From Fischerella sp. PCC 9605 (GTDB lineage: Bacteria; Cyanobacteriota; Cyanobacteriia; Cyanobacteriales; Nostocaceae): DNA of 64,000 nucleotides. Position 1 is the stretch's first letter. Each line of letters begins with the position of its first letter. The notes beneath the pieces were generated by a model. The model made no database searches. It was not told the origin of the DNA and saw only the letters and a list, made by a program, of their open reading frames with translations. The stretch covers positions 1,327,946 to 1,391,945 of the forward strand of contig NZ_KI912149.1 in NCBI RefSeq assembly GCF_000517105.1, given 5' to 3'. The translations under genes were made by a program, and so were the position numbers. Shown one piece after another: positions 34,957-44,119 of this stretch.

Positions 34957-35994
34957 ATGAGTAGCTTTGGAGCAAACAATTTTTGGTCGCGACTAAACAA
35001 CCTTGCCTTAGTTCGATTTTTGCTTTTAGTTGCTTCTGGTTGGGCAATAATCCAACTTTTAGCTTACTTTGAACCAGTCATTGTTATTTTTACATTTGCT
35101 GCTATTTTAGCTTTTTTGCTTAGCTATCCCGTACAATGGCTGCGGCGTTTTTTACCCCACGGTTTAGCAGTTTTTGTAGTTTTTTTGGTTAGTATCGTAA
35201 TTATTGGAGGTCTAGCAGTTACTGTTGGCTTGACTGTTTTATCTCAAGGACAACAATTAATTGACAGTGTTAGTGCTTTTCTCAATTCTTTAGTACCTCT
35301 TTTAGAGCGAATAGAAGAGTTATTAAATAAACGTAACATTCAACTTGATTTAACTGTAATTGAAGATCAAATACGCAATCAAGCTATAACCAGTATTGTA
35401 TCTAGCTTGGCTATTTTACAATCTATTTTAACTAATTTTTTAACCTTTATATTAATTGCAGTTATCGCTTTCTTCATGTTGCTAGATGGAGAAAAAATTT
35501 GGTATTTTTTAATTAAACAGATACCTCCGCAACGACGTAGCAGGTTTACAACTGTAATCAGACGTAAATTTTTAGGATTTTTTCGGGGTCAGTTACTATT
35601 AACTTTATTCCTGGCAAGTACAACTTTTATTGTTTTCTTACTATTAAAAGTTCCATTTGCATTGATACTGTCAGTGATAGTCGGGTTAGTCGATATAATT
35701 CCTGGTATTGGTGCAACATTAGGAATCAGCATCATTACATTAATTGTGTTATCTCATGGCGTTTGGTTGGCTCTAAAAGTACTGGTAGCTTGCATTGTAC
35801 TTCAGCAAATCCAAGATAACTTAATTGCACCTCGCATTATGCAAGGTGCACTGAATCTGAATCCTGTAGTTGTATTTTTTGCATTACTAGTAGGTGCAAG
35901 AGTAGCAGGTTTACTGGGTATTTTTATTTCAATTCCTATCGCTGGTGTTATTGTTTCTATGTTTGAAATAGATGAAATGAAATCGGAAGTTTAG
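34957..35994 (+). CDS. AI-2E family transporter (PerM/YdiK-like membrane protein)
   Basis: 345 residues, about 8 membrane segments with the family order: two N-terminal pairs, a soluble helical segment (LLERIEELLNKRNIQLDLTV), then TM helices with VIAFFMLLDGEKIWYFLIK, GLVDIIPGIGATLG and QQIQDNLIAPRIMQG. The PGIGA and QDNLIAPRIM signatures identify the family, which includes antiporters and the TqsA exporter; substrate unknown. Confidence 0.88.
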   Translation: MSSFGANNFWSRLNNLALVRFLLLVASGWAIIQLLAYFEPVIVIFTFAAILAFLLSYPVQWLRRFLPHGLAVFVVFLVSIVIIGGLAVTVGLTVLSQGQQLIDSVSAFLNSLVPLLERIEELLNKRNIQLDLTVIEDQIRNQAITSIVSSLAILQSILTNFLTFILIAVIAFFMLLDGEKIWYFLIKQIPPQRRSRFTTVIRRKFLGFFRGQLLLTLFLASTTFIVFLLLKVPFALILSVIVGLVDIIPGIGATLGISIITLIVLSHGVWLALKVLVACIVLQQIQDNLIAPRIMQGALNLNPVVVFFALLVGARVAGLLGIFISIPIAGVIVSMFEIDEMKSEV

Positions 35995-36154
35995 TTATTG
36001 GTCATTTGTCAAAAGTTTTTGCTAGTAAAAATCAAAAAATATTCTGTATATGTACATATTGATTAGTAGTTTTCCTTTAAATTAGCTTAAAAAGTGGCTA
36101 TGCTTTCTGTAAATTTGTCTAGTATAGTAACTAATGAATATAAAATAATGACTA

Positions 36155-36457
36155 ATGACTAATCAAGATTTAAGAGCAGAATTAACAGAAAACCTGGATG
36201 AGGCTGAATGGGAGTGGTTAATTCCCCATGCACAGAGAGATGCAGTAATTGTGGTAGCAGCAGGATTAGATTTGTTGGAAGTGGGGGTAGCCATTGCTAG
36301 CGATCGCGTTTTGGAAGTACAAAACTGGATTGATGAGGCATTAATTACCAAACCTTCTTTAGACCAATTGGGTGAATGGAATAGCGATCGCACTAAGCGG
36401 TTTAATACTCTGATTGTGCAGCCCTTTGTACTCGTGCAAGAAAAATTCGCCGCTTAA
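36155..36457 (+). CDS. DUF2288 family protein
   Basis: 100 residues matching the small DUF2288 family (LDEAEWEWLIPHAQRDAVIV, VAAGLDLLEVGVAIASDRV, QNWIDEALITKP). Function unknown; soluble, mixed alpha/beta. The ATG lies in a TGACTAATGACTAAT repeat, and no ribosome binding site is seen. Confidence 0.75.
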   Translation: MTNQDLRAELTENLDEAEWEWLIPHAQRDAVIVVAAGLDLLEVGVAIASDRVLEVQNWIDEALITKPSLDQLGEWNSDRTKRFNTLIVQPFVLVQEKFAA

Positions 36458-36560
36458 GCCAATAAAAGCCTGCACAAGCAAGCTTCAATAACCTCTGGCA
36501 CTCAGTTCACTGGTAAGCAGCCACAACTGCTTGGCAGGTTTGCGATTTTGTGAGTGGCTC

Positions 36561-37778
36561 TTAAGTTTCCACCGAGAGCATTTTGATATGATGGTCTAAA
36601 TTATGCAAGAGCTGATTGAGAGCATTAAAACTCTCTAGCTGACTCGAATTGACACTGCGGTTAAGGAGAAGCCTTTCTTGCAATTCATGCAATTTGTAGC
36701 TGAGTTGCTGAGAAATACCCAAAGCGTCGCGGCTAAGGCGTGTTAACTGTTGTTGTTGATAGAATTTTAACGCTGCTCCTCGCAGTACCTGTAATGTTGC
36801 CTCTTCGCCATACATTCCTGGCATGACTCGCAAGCGCAGTAACAAACGGTCTTGTTGATACAAGCATTCTCTCTCTACTTGTTTTGGTTCTGCGAGTGTA
36901 ATCACAGGAAGAGAACCAAATCGTTTTAATTCATTCATTACCCCCTGAAAGCCAGACAGGGGCACTTTTTCTAATACTGACTGCAAAACTCCATTTTCAC
37001 TCCACAGAATCCTGCCAGTGTAAGGAAGCCTTTCTAAGTAAAGCCGACCAATTCCTCCAGCTAATACTCGCCCTAATAATTCTTCCAGTAATTTTTTTGG
37101 TGGTAATGTCAATAGCACTTCTACAGGCGTGAATTCCTCTGGAACTGGCACTGATAAAACAGGTAATTTACTGAGAGTTGGTGAGTCTACAGTATGCTCC
37201 TGCTGTACTTCTGTTTTGGGGTGTGTGGTAGCATTAGAGTCAGCGTTGATGGGAGAATCTGAATGCAAAAGGGAATTTTCAGGAGTTGGTGGCTGAGCTA
37301 AGAAATCTGTTGGTTGTTGATTTGGTTCTAAGTGGATATTTGTAGAGGCAAGAATTTGCTCAAAATCTTTGAGTGTGCTTTGTTCTTGACCAGTTGCCAC
37401 CGAAGCTTGAGGCTGTTGTGGAACTTTCAATTGGGATGTATTTTTATAGTTGAGATATTCAGAGAGTATGCTGCGGTGGTTATCGCCTGTGATTGGTAGA
37501 GGTATCAATTTGCAATTAATATAAGACAAAATCCGACAAACGTAATTAAGCGCCGCACTGTCTTCTGAATTGACCATACCCAAGAACAAGCTGTTGTCTT
37601 CTATTTTTAAGGGCAAAACTTGATGGTAGAGGCAAGCTTCAAAAGACAAAAGACTCTCAATCAGCCGGAATATTTGCTCGCGTTCCAGTTTTTGCTCCCA
37701 CTGCGTTAGTGTATCGGATAGCACTTCTTGCTGAGCACTGGCTTCTGTATCAGTTGGTTTGCCCTCTGAAGACAACAT
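36561..37778 (-). CDS. PilB/GspE N-terminal-like protein, partner of HetZ-related gene
   Basis: 405 residues. Residues 30-115 (FRLIESLLSFEACLYHQVLP, FLGMVNSEDSAALNYVCRIL) resemble the MshEN/GspE N-terminal domain that starts type IV pilus ATPases, but no ATPase follows. A low-complexity Gln/Ser/Thr/Pro linker (120-215) leads to a C-terminal domain (LPPKKLLEELLGRVLAGGIG, RLYLERLPYTGRILWSENGV). It lies downstream of a HetZ-family gene, as PatU proteins do in heterocystous species, so a PatU-like role is possible but unproven. Confidence 0.55.
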   Translation of the reverse strand: MLSSEGKPTDTEASAQQEVLSDTLTQWEQKLEREQIFRLIESLLSFEACLYHQVLPLKIEDNSLFLGMVNSEDSAALNYVCRILSYINCKLIPLPITGDNHRSILSEYLNYKNTSQLKVPQQPQASVATGQEQSTLKDFEQILASTNIHLEPNQQPTDFLAQPPTPENSLLHSDSPINADSNATTHPKTEVQQEHTVDSPTLSKLPVLSVPVPEEFTPVEVLLTLPPKKLLEELLGRVLAGGIGRLYLERLPYTGRILWSENGVLQSVLEKVPLSGFQGVMNELKRFGSLPVITLAEPKQVERECLYQQDRLLLRLRVMPGMYGEEATLQVLRGAALKFYQQQQLTRLSRDALGISQQLSYKLHELQERLLLNRSVNSSQLESFNALNQLLHNLDHHIKMLSVET

Positions 37779-37859
37779 AGGCTTTGATTGCTTGATGTTT
37801 CTTTATATACTATTCTGCCTTTAAGTTTTTGGACAGTAAATAAATCATCACCTTTAGAT

Positions 37860-38042
37860 AAATTAAGGGAAGGAGGACAAGGAGGGATGGGGTGATGGGG
37901 CGAACCGCTTCGCGGAATTCAAAATTCAAAAATTTTGACTTTTGACTTTTGAATGTGTGAATGCGTGACTTTTCATCTCCCCACCTCCCCACCTCCGGTT
38001 CTCCCACTCCCCCTCTCTCCCTTGTCTTACCACTCCCAATAC
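37860..38042. repeat. Simple repeats between the two genes
   Basis: Contains GGAGGACAAGG, TTTTGACTTTTGA and CTCCCCACC-type repeats, the same family as at 7170-7262 (including a shared GGCGAACCGCTTCGCGGAATTC segment, inverted). Confidence 0.5.
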
Positions 38043-38043
38043 C

Positions 38044-39219
38044 TTACTCTTGGGTTCTCAAAGCTTGGGCTGTTAGATAGACTTTAGTCCATTCACCCAT
38101 TACCTGATGGCTTTTGAGTTTTAGCTTTTCGGCTACTTCTTCTATGCTATTGCCAGCCCTTCGCAGTTCTAAAATCTGCCGCTGAGTCGGCGTCAATTTT
38201 TCGTGTAACTGCTGAAGTTGGTTTGGTGTCAGTCCCAAGTTATGCTCCTGCAAAGATGTTTGCAGCCAAGATTCGACTAGTTCTGGTTTATCTTTGAGAG
38301 CGAAAACACGCACGGCGTGGTAGCTAATTTTTTCGCGAAGCCGATAAACCTCCTTAATCGGCTTGTTTAATTTTTTGGCGATCGCATCTTGGGATTTGCC
38401 TTGCAGGTATAGGCGCAACCACTCAACAGCTTCTTGCCCAAGATTTTCTTGTAAGTAATCTTCAAATTCCTGTTTGACTGACTGTCGCAGCGTCTGCTGT
38501 TCTTCTAGTTCTTGTGCTTCTTGATATTCTGCGATCGCTTGGCTATCGACCAAGTTCACCCGGTTGTCACTGTCGTCTGTAAGAATCTCTTCCGAGACTA
38601 GCCGAATCATGTCACTACCAGGCACTTGAGTTAGGCCGCCACGCTGGGTTCTACGTAAGTAATTTACAAAACGATACACGAGCAGCGGTTGATTGCGTAC
38701 AGGTCGCAAACAATATTCTTCTGTGCTGGCAAACAGTAGTGCATTCCGCAATCGGGGATCGGTCGTAAATTCAGAAATAAAAGCCATTTGCTGCTGCATG
38801 TAATTATCACTTTGCAGCAATTCTTGAATGACTTCTTGCAGAACATCTAACACACTCCGTTGGCGATCGCGGCTGAGGGCAACCCACGTCTGAATTTTAT
38901 GCCGCAATGTCACCAAACTGCCTAAACGAGTGATTAAATTGCGATAAGCAGTTTCTCGTCCTTTGCCTAAATAGCGTTGATGTAATATCTTCCAGCGATA
39001 TTCCATCGCTTGTTTGGCAATTTCCAATTCCTTGGGGTTGAACTGATCAAACCGCTCTTGGTTACTTCCTAAAAGCCAGTAAACCACGCTTTCTCTATTG
39101 GCCGCAGGTTGTTCTGGACACTCTTGGGCTAGACGCTTGTGCCAGAACTGTGCTATTTTGTCTGCCTCAGAAGCCATAGTGAGATTGCGCTCCTCGAAAC
39201 CCTGTTTTAAAGTTTGCAT
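38044..39219 (-). CDS. HetZ-related protein
   Basis: 391 residues from the ATG at 39219. An all-helical protein: N-terminal helices (KIAQFWHKRLAQECPEQPAA), a central part (YRFVNYLRRTQRGGLTQVPG), and two putative helix-turn-helix stretches near the C-terminus (KSQDAIAKKLNKPIKEVYRL and NSIEEVAEKLKLKSHQVMGE). This fits the HetZ family of heterocyst regulators, probably a paralogue rather than HetZ itself. A GTG at 39243 and an ATG at 39177 (after GAGGAG) are alternative starts. Likely cotranscribed with the PilB-N-like gene. Confidence 0.65.
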   Translation of the reverse strand: MQTLKQGFEERNLTMASEADKIAQFWHKRLAQECPEQPAANRESVVYWLLGSNQERFDQFNPKELEIAKQAMEYRWKILHQRYLGKGRETAYRNLITRLGSLVTLRHKIQTWVALSRDRQRSVLDVLQEVIQELLQSDNYMQQQMAFISEFTTDPRLRNALLFASTEEYCLRPVRNQPLLVYRFVNYLRRTQRGGLTQVPGSDMIRLVSEEILTDDSDNRVNLVDSQAIAEYQEAQELEEQQTLRQSVKQEFEDYLQENLGQEAVEWLRLYLQGKSQDAIAKKLNKPIKEVYRLREKISYHAVRVFALKDKPELVESWLQTSLQEHNLGLTPNQLQQLHEKLTPTQRQILELRRAGNSIEEVAEKLKLKSHQVMGEWTKVYLTAQALRTQE

Positions 39220-39243
39220 CACAACCCCCGTTTGTTGTCCCAC

Positions 39244-39786
39244 TCAACTTTTTGATTGGCAGTTGCCCCCAATTACCAGATGTCCAGTCCAGACATCTCA
39301 GTGATTCTACTTTTATTACGTTCTGACTCACTGGTTTTATGCAGGAGTTTCTGCACTTGCATGAAAGTTTCCGATCTCATATTCCTGGAAATCAAAGTCT
39401 GTGAGCAACTTTCCCCACTGTCCCAGATTTTTAACTTTTATAAACTACATTCATTTTTCAACTCAGAAAAAGTGTTTCACTAAGAGTGGATGGGGACGCT
39501 CCTTGGCCGATGAGAAGTTAGAAAAGGCTGACATTTGCCCCCATTCGCATGGCAAATTATGATTTCCCTGTATGTAGACGCTGTTTTAGCTCTTTTGGTT
39601 TCACTCCTGTGGGAGTCCCCAAAACAATTAAAAATTAATAAATTGAAAATTAAAAATTGGAAAACATGGGTATTACATAGATTAAATGTGTAATTGATTA
39701 ATATTGAGTACAAAAATTCTGCATTTAACCAATAAATTTACGTATATTTTTGCAACTCGTATTATAAAACTTGCTATAATTACGAT
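39244..39786. promoter_or_regulatory. Gap with a promoter for the structured RNA
   Basis: Upstream of the RNA candidate, TATAAT at 39775-39780 preceded by TTGCAA at 39750-39755 (19-bp spacing) forms a plausible plus-strand sigma70 promoter. The rest of the gap is AT-rich, with short ORFs that I do not believe. Confidence 0.5.
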
Positions 39787-39905
39787 TCCGCAGCATTCTC
39801 TATAAGAGCCAGAGACTCTGTCGTTACCAAGTTCAACCTGGTAACGAGGGTGGGGCTGCTGATTCCTGGCTGTTGCAATTGCTGCAACATGTGAATAGAG
39901 AAAGC
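39787..39905 (+). ncRNA. Candidate structured RNA with three-way junction
   Basis: Closing stem: 39793-39803 pairs 39895-39905 (GC plus TTCTCTAT/ATAGAGAA). Inside are AGCCAG (39807-39812) with CTGGCT (39866-39871), a perfect 8-bp hairpin CGTTACCA/TGGTAACG (39822-39846) and a 7-bp hairpin TGTTGCA/TGCAACA (39871-39889). No ORF is involved. It is not recognised as a known RNA family. Confidence 0.55.
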
Positions 39906-40034
39906 AAAAATATATTGCTACATTGATTCATAGCATTTATTTAGCAAGACTACTTTTCCTCGTCCTCAAAATCTTGTTTGAGAAAGAGACAGTAGCATAC
40001 GAGATTATTTTGAAAAATTTATTGAAAATTTCAT

Positions 40035-40060
40035 AGTACCCTTCAGGGTACTTTTAAATA
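40035..40060 (+). terminator. Intrinsic terminator downstream of the RNA candidate
   Basis: AGTACCC and GGGTACT pair around TTCA and are followed by TTTTAAAT. It could end a plus-strand transcript starting near 39787, of about 270 nt. Confidence 0.55.
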
Positions 40061-40221
40061 GATTTGATTAAGCCTGGATGTGGATTGAGCGATCGCTATT
40101 TTCAATGATACAGTTTACTGAACGAACTCAACTGTGCCATCCAAGTTTCTGTGAATAGTCAATGGCCATTAGTCAATAGTTAATGTTTTGACTATTGACT
40201 CTGGACTATTGACTCTGGAAA

Positions 40222-40572
40222 TTAGCGAATACCGGGTCTTGGTACTATCGGATTTTCCACTGCTTGTCTATACTGTTCTACTTCCTCTGAGAAGCCAATA
40301 GGCAGAACAGCTTCAACGTTTTCATGAGGACGAGGAATGATCACCCAAGTTTCTAGGGTTCCACCATGAACCTGTTCTACAGCTGCTATACCAGCAGCTA
40401 CAGCAGTTTTTACCTCTTGAATATCACCCCGCACATTAACTGTAAAGCGAGCGCTACCAGCTCTTATATATCCTACGAGGGTGACTCGACCAGCTTTCAC
40501 CATCGCATCTGCTGCCGCCAACACGGCAGGAAAACCCTTAGTTTCAATTGATCCAACTGCCTGTAGTGGCAT
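40222..40572 (-). CDS. ccmK4: Carboxysome shell protein CcmK4-like
   Basis: 116-residue single BMC-domain shell hexamer subunit. [40 protein letters not shown] and [19 protein letters not shown] are diagnostic. AGGAG lies 8 nt upstream of the ATG. It follows the CcmK3-like gene, 131 bp apart, the typical satellite ccmK3-ccmK4 pair located away from the main ccm operon. It helps tune shell permeability. Confidence 0.92.
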   Translation of the reverse strand: MPLQAVGSIETKGFPAVLAAADAMVKAGRVTLVGYIRAGSARFTVNVRGDIQEVKTAVAAGIAAVEQVHGGTLETWVIIPRPHENVEAVLPIGFSEEVEQYRQAVENPIVPRPGIR

Positions 40573-40703
40573 TGGTTATCTCCTATATCAGTAAATCGTA
40601 TGTGGCGCTACCAACTAATTGTACGAAGGTTCCTACATATTTTATATAGGTTTATCATCTTGACTTTCCTGCATATTAGTGAAATGAACACTTTAGAATC
40701 GCG

Positions 40704-41021
40704 TCAGAAAATGCGGAACGGTTCTGATTTTTTGGTGAAATGGATAGGTAGAACGCTTTCCACATTCTCCGGAGGGTTAGGAACGATGTAGTGGGTGATG
40801 ACCTTCCCGCCACTACCTTGAGCTTGTTTTCCAGCTTCTATACCTGCTTCAATAGCTCTTCTTACTTCCGCTACTTGTCCCCGGACGGCAACTACAAACT
40901 GAGCGCTTTCTGCTAGACCATAATATACAAGAGTAACTTCGGCAGTTTTTACCATCGCGTCTGCTGCTGCCAGTACAGCAGGAAAACCTAAAGTTTGAAT
41001 TACTCCAACCGCCAATGGCAT
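40704..41021 (-). CDS. ccmK3: Carboxysome shell protein CcmK3-like
   Basis: 105 residues from the ATG at 41021, with GGAGAG upstream; an in-frame 18-codon extension is not convincing. It is a BMC domain: [40 protein letters not shown] and HYIVPNPPENVESVLPIHF. The N-x-P-P-E-N-V form and MPLAVGVIQTLGF opening resemble CcmK3. CcmK3 is thought to form mixed hexamers with CcmK4. Confidence 0.88.
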   Translation of the reverse strand: MPLAVGVIQTLGFPAVLAAADAMVKTAEVTLVYYGLAESAQFVVAVRGQVAEVRRAIEAGIEAGKQAQGSGGKVITHYIVPNPPENVESVLPIHFTKKSEPFRIF

Positions 41022-41084
41022 GGCTTGACTCTCCAAAAGTTCGGGCAGTGTGATATTTATTCTACGCGGCTTCACAACAGATGG

Positions 41085-41398
41085 AAATGGGGAATTGGGG
41101 ATTGGGGATTGGGGATTGGGTAAAGGTTAAAGGTTAAAGGGTAAAGGAATTTATTAACCTTTAACCTTTCACGCCAGTCGCTACAACGGAACGGCAGGTG
41201 CTACCTGCGGAAGCCGCTGCGCGTCTACAAGTCGGCGAAGCGCAAGGGCGCACTGCCTCGGGAACCTCCAAGGGCGCTTACGCTCCCCTTTTCCCCTTCA
41301 CCCTCTTGTTTTTCCGATGCCCGATGCCCCTTGCCTCTGGCATAGCTGCCTTCTTGTACTAGGCTAAAAATAAACTCTGACATGTGGAGGGTTCCAAC
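41085..41398. repeat. Repeat-filled gap between ccmK3 and P450
   Basis: Tandem GGGGATT and AAAGGTT units (41090-41165), then the GCCAGTCGCTACAA family and GC-rich GAAGCCGCTGCGCGTCTAC-type repeat. TGGAGGG at 41384-41390 is the P450 ribosome binding site. Confidence 0.6.
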
Positions 41399-42763
41399 AT
41401 GACTGTGCAACTGGTGCAGCAGCTAAAATCACCGTCAGAAATGCCTGGCAGGTATGGTTTGCCATTCTTGGGTGAAGGTCTGGATTTGTTCCGGAACGAG
41501 GAACTTTTTTATTGGCAACACTACCGGCGCTATGGCCCGGTTTTCAAGACACGGATTTTGGGGCAAAATTTTGCTTTTTTGATTGGTTCTGATGCTAATC
41601 GATTAGTGTTGCAGGAGGTGGCAGATTGTCTTTCATCACACTTGGGTTGGGCTTTTTTGGAACCAATGTTTGGTAAAGCGATACTGTTGCAAGATGGGGC
41701 GGAACATCGTGTTAGTCGTCGCTTGATGTATCCAGTTTTTCATGGACGGGCGATCGCTTCCTACTTTGAGACAATCCAAAGTATTGTGCAAAACTTTCTC
41801 CAAGATTGGGGCAAGCGAGGCACTATTCCCTTAACTCAAGATTTTCGCCACCTCACCTTAACTGTTGCTAGCCGCTTGTTTCTAGGAAGTCAAACCGAGA
41901 GTGAAGTTGAGCAAACTAGTCAGTGGTTTACAACACTGGTTGCAGCACGATTGGCAATCTTGCGGTGGAATATGCCTTTTACTTTATATGGTCGTTCTCA
42001 GAAGGCGCGGCAGAAATTGCAGAATTTCCTGCGTAAAATCATTGCCAAACGCCAACGTCAAGAGAATTTGCAGGAGTCAAAGGACGTTTTGAATTTGCTG
42101 TTGTCGGCTACTGACGAACAAGGCAATCAGTTGAGCGAATCAGAGATAATTGACCAAGCGCTGTTTTTGTTGTTTGCTGGACACGAGACAACGGCTACGC
42201 TGATTTCTTGGGTGCTGTTTGAGTTAGGTTCTCATCCCGAATGGCGCGATCGCCTGCGTGAGGAATTAGATCGAGTCGTAGGAGATGCGCCTTTGCAAGT
42301 CGAACATCTCAAACAACTTCCCCAGATGACCAATGTTCTCAAAGAAGCAGAACGCCTTTATCCCCCAGTTTATGGCATTCCTCGTGGCGTGGTTAAAGAT
42401 ATCGAATATGCAGGCTATCGTATTCCTGCTGGTTGGTATGTGGATATTTCCCCGATGCTAACTCACCGATTACCAGAACTTTACACCGATCCTGACCGCT
42501 TCGATCCAGAACGCTTTGCACCGCCACGTGAAGAAGATAAAAAACATCCCTTTGCACTGGTAGGCTTTGGTGGAGGCCCTCATAGCTGCTTGGGCTTTGA
42601 ATTTGCTCAAATGGAGATGAAAATTATTTTGGCGACACTGCTACGCCAGTATGACTGGACGGTGACACCAGTTCGCGAGACAATTGCGCCAGTACGCCAA
42701 CCCTCAAAAATTCAGGACAAACTGCGGGCACACATTCAGCAACTGCGGCAGACAACAAGGTAA
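41399..42763 (+). CDS. Cytochrome P450 (CYP120-like)
   Basis: 454 residues from the ATG at 41399 (GGAGG 8 nt upstream). Heme-thiolate monooxygenase: I-helix AGHETTATL, K-helix EAERLYP (ExxR), and the Cys ligand in FGGGPHSCLGFEFAQ. The overall sequence (MPGRYGLPFLGEGLDLFRNE) resembles CYP120, whose Synechocystis member hydroxylates retinoids, so a carotenoid-derived or similar hydrophobic substrate is likely. An alpha/beta hydrolase gene starts 10 nt downstream, suggesting an operon. Confidence 0.88.
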   Translation: MTVQLVQQLKSPSEMPGRYGLPFLGEGLDLFRNEELFYWQHYRRYGPVFKTRILGQNFAFLIGSDANRLVLQEVADCLSSHLGWAFLEPMFGKAILLQDGAEHRVSRRLMYPVFHGRAIASYFETIQSIVQNFLQDWGKRGTIPLTQDFRHLTLTVASRLFLGSQTESEVEQTSQWFTTLVAARLAILRWNMPFTLYGRSQKARQKLQNFLRKIIAKRQRQENLQESKDVLNLLLSATDEQGNQLSESEIIDQALFLLFAGHETTATLISWVLFELGSHPEWRDRLREELDRVVGDAPLQVEHLKQLPQMTNVLKEAERLYPPVYGIPRGVVKDIEYAGYRIPAGWYVDISPMLTHRLPELYTDPDRFDPERFAPPREEDKKHPFALVGFGGGPHSCLGFEFAQMEMKIILATLLRQYDWTVTPVRETIAPVRQPSKIQDKLRAHIQQLRQTTR

Positions 42764-42773
42764 ACTAAAATTT

Positions 42774-43667
42774 ATGTTTCCTAGTTTTCTCTCAGCCGCC
42801 GTTGGGCAACTAACAGAATCTACCTCCGTTGCTCTAGCTCAAAGCATTGAACAGATAGCGATCGCTACTCCCCTGAGTTCCGAGCCAATTCTTACAACCT
42901 ACGTGCGTAGGGGTAGTGGTGGTACGCCGTTACTGTTAATTCATGGCTTTGACAGTTCGGTTTTAGAATATCGTCGCCTCCTGCCATTACTTGCAGAACA
43001 CAATGAAACTTGGGCAGTAGATTTGTTAGGTTTTGGGTTTACAAGCAGACCAAAAGGAATCAAGTTTAGAACTGCTGAAATCAAGACTCATCTTTATTAT
43101 TTTTGGAAAACTCTGATTAACCAACCTGTCATTTTGGTAGGTGCTTCGATGGGGGGTGCAGCAGCGATTGATTTTACTCTCACTTACCCAGAATTAGTCA
43201 AAAAGTTAGTGTTAATTGATAGCGCCGGTTTGGTGGGAAGTTCACCGTTCATCAAATTAATGTTTCCACCGTTGGATTATTTCGCAGCTCAATTTTTGCG
43301 TAATCCCAAGGTACGCCAAAGCATTATTCGCGCTGCTTATAAAAACAAAAGCCTTGCTTCAATTGATGCTCAATTATGTGCAGGATTACATCTAGAATGT
43401 CCGGACTGGCATCAAGCTTTAATTGCATTTACAAAAAGCGGTGGTTACACTGCTTTTAGATTTAAGAAGTTGGGAGAAATTCAGCAACCAACACTGATTT
43501 TATGGGGTGATTCCGATAAAATTTTAGGGACTACGGATGCTAAGCGCTTTAAGAGGGCAATTCCCAACAGTAAACTCATCTGGATTCAAGATTGCGGTCA
43601 TGTCCCTCATTTAGAACAACCGCAGATTATCGCCCAGCATATTTTAGAGTTTCGATCTGACTACTGA
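42774..43667 (+). CDS. Alpha/beta hydrolase
   Basis: 297 residues from the ATG at 42774. LLLIHGFDSSVLEYRRLLPL (oxyanion HGF), nucleophile elbow VGASMGGAAAIDF, acid in LWGDSDKI and His in DCGHVPHLEQP are all in order, so it should be an active esterase or hydrolase. Substrate unknown. Close downstream of the P450, probably cotranscribed. Confidence 0.85.
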   Translation: MFPSFLSAAVGQLTESTSVALAQSIEQIAIATPLSSEPILTTYVRRGSGGTPLLLIHGFDSSVLEYRRLLPLLAEHNETWAVDLLGFGFTSRPKGIKFRTAEIKTHLYYFWKTLINQPVILVGASMGGAAAIDFTLTYPELVKKLVLIDSAGLVGSSPFIKLMFPPLDYFAAQFLRNPKVRQSIIRAAYKNKSLASIDAQLCAGLHLECPDWHQALIAFTKSGGYTAFRFKKLGEIQQPTLILWGDSDKILGTTDAKRFKRAIPNSKLIWIQDCGHVPHLEQPQIIAQHILEFRSDY

Positions 43668-44119
43668 TAGGAGATAACCAAAATCGGTATTGTCAATATA
43701 CTTAGCATGGCTTTGTGTAAAAGCAGAGTAGCGATTTGAAACGCACGCCTGTAGCGGAGGTAAACGCAAAGGGGCGCAGAGTCTTGGTACAAAAATTTCG
43801 CGCGTAAACTTATGCAATATTGTACTTAGAAAGTTATGCTGAGGTTCTAGGGGCAGTTGGTAAAATTTGCGACCCATTAGGCTGCTCATCTGGGTACATA
43901 AGGATATTGGTGGTGGGAATAGAGTGACTAGTCTGTCGCCTTTCGATAGCAACTGCTACCTTGTTGGGTATGTGCAAGCACGAACGTGGTAAAAGTAATG
44001 TTAATTTGTGAAACTGATTGTGTCGTGAATGAAAAATAGTATCAATCTTTTCGGTTATCTGCGGAATATCAGGAAAAAGTTATACGAGTAAGTAACCAAT
44101 ACCTGTGCCAAATTATTGA
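43668..44119. other. Gap before the CHAT-GUN4 gene
   Basis: About 450 bp without convincing ORF, repeat or RNA. No clear promoter could be assigned. Confidence 0.4.

Noticed and set aside
39480-39713. 77-codon minus-strand ORF before the RNA candidate
   Set aside because: AT-rich, without ribosome binding site or recognisable protein features.
39787-39905. tRNA or 6S RNA
   Set aside because: No CCA-type acceptor, no correct anticodon arm, and the stem layout with two internal hairpins does not fit 6S RNA.
43644-43952. 102-codon minus-strand ORF after the P450 operon
   Set aside because: Overlaps the hydrolase 3' end and has a composition unlike real genes here.
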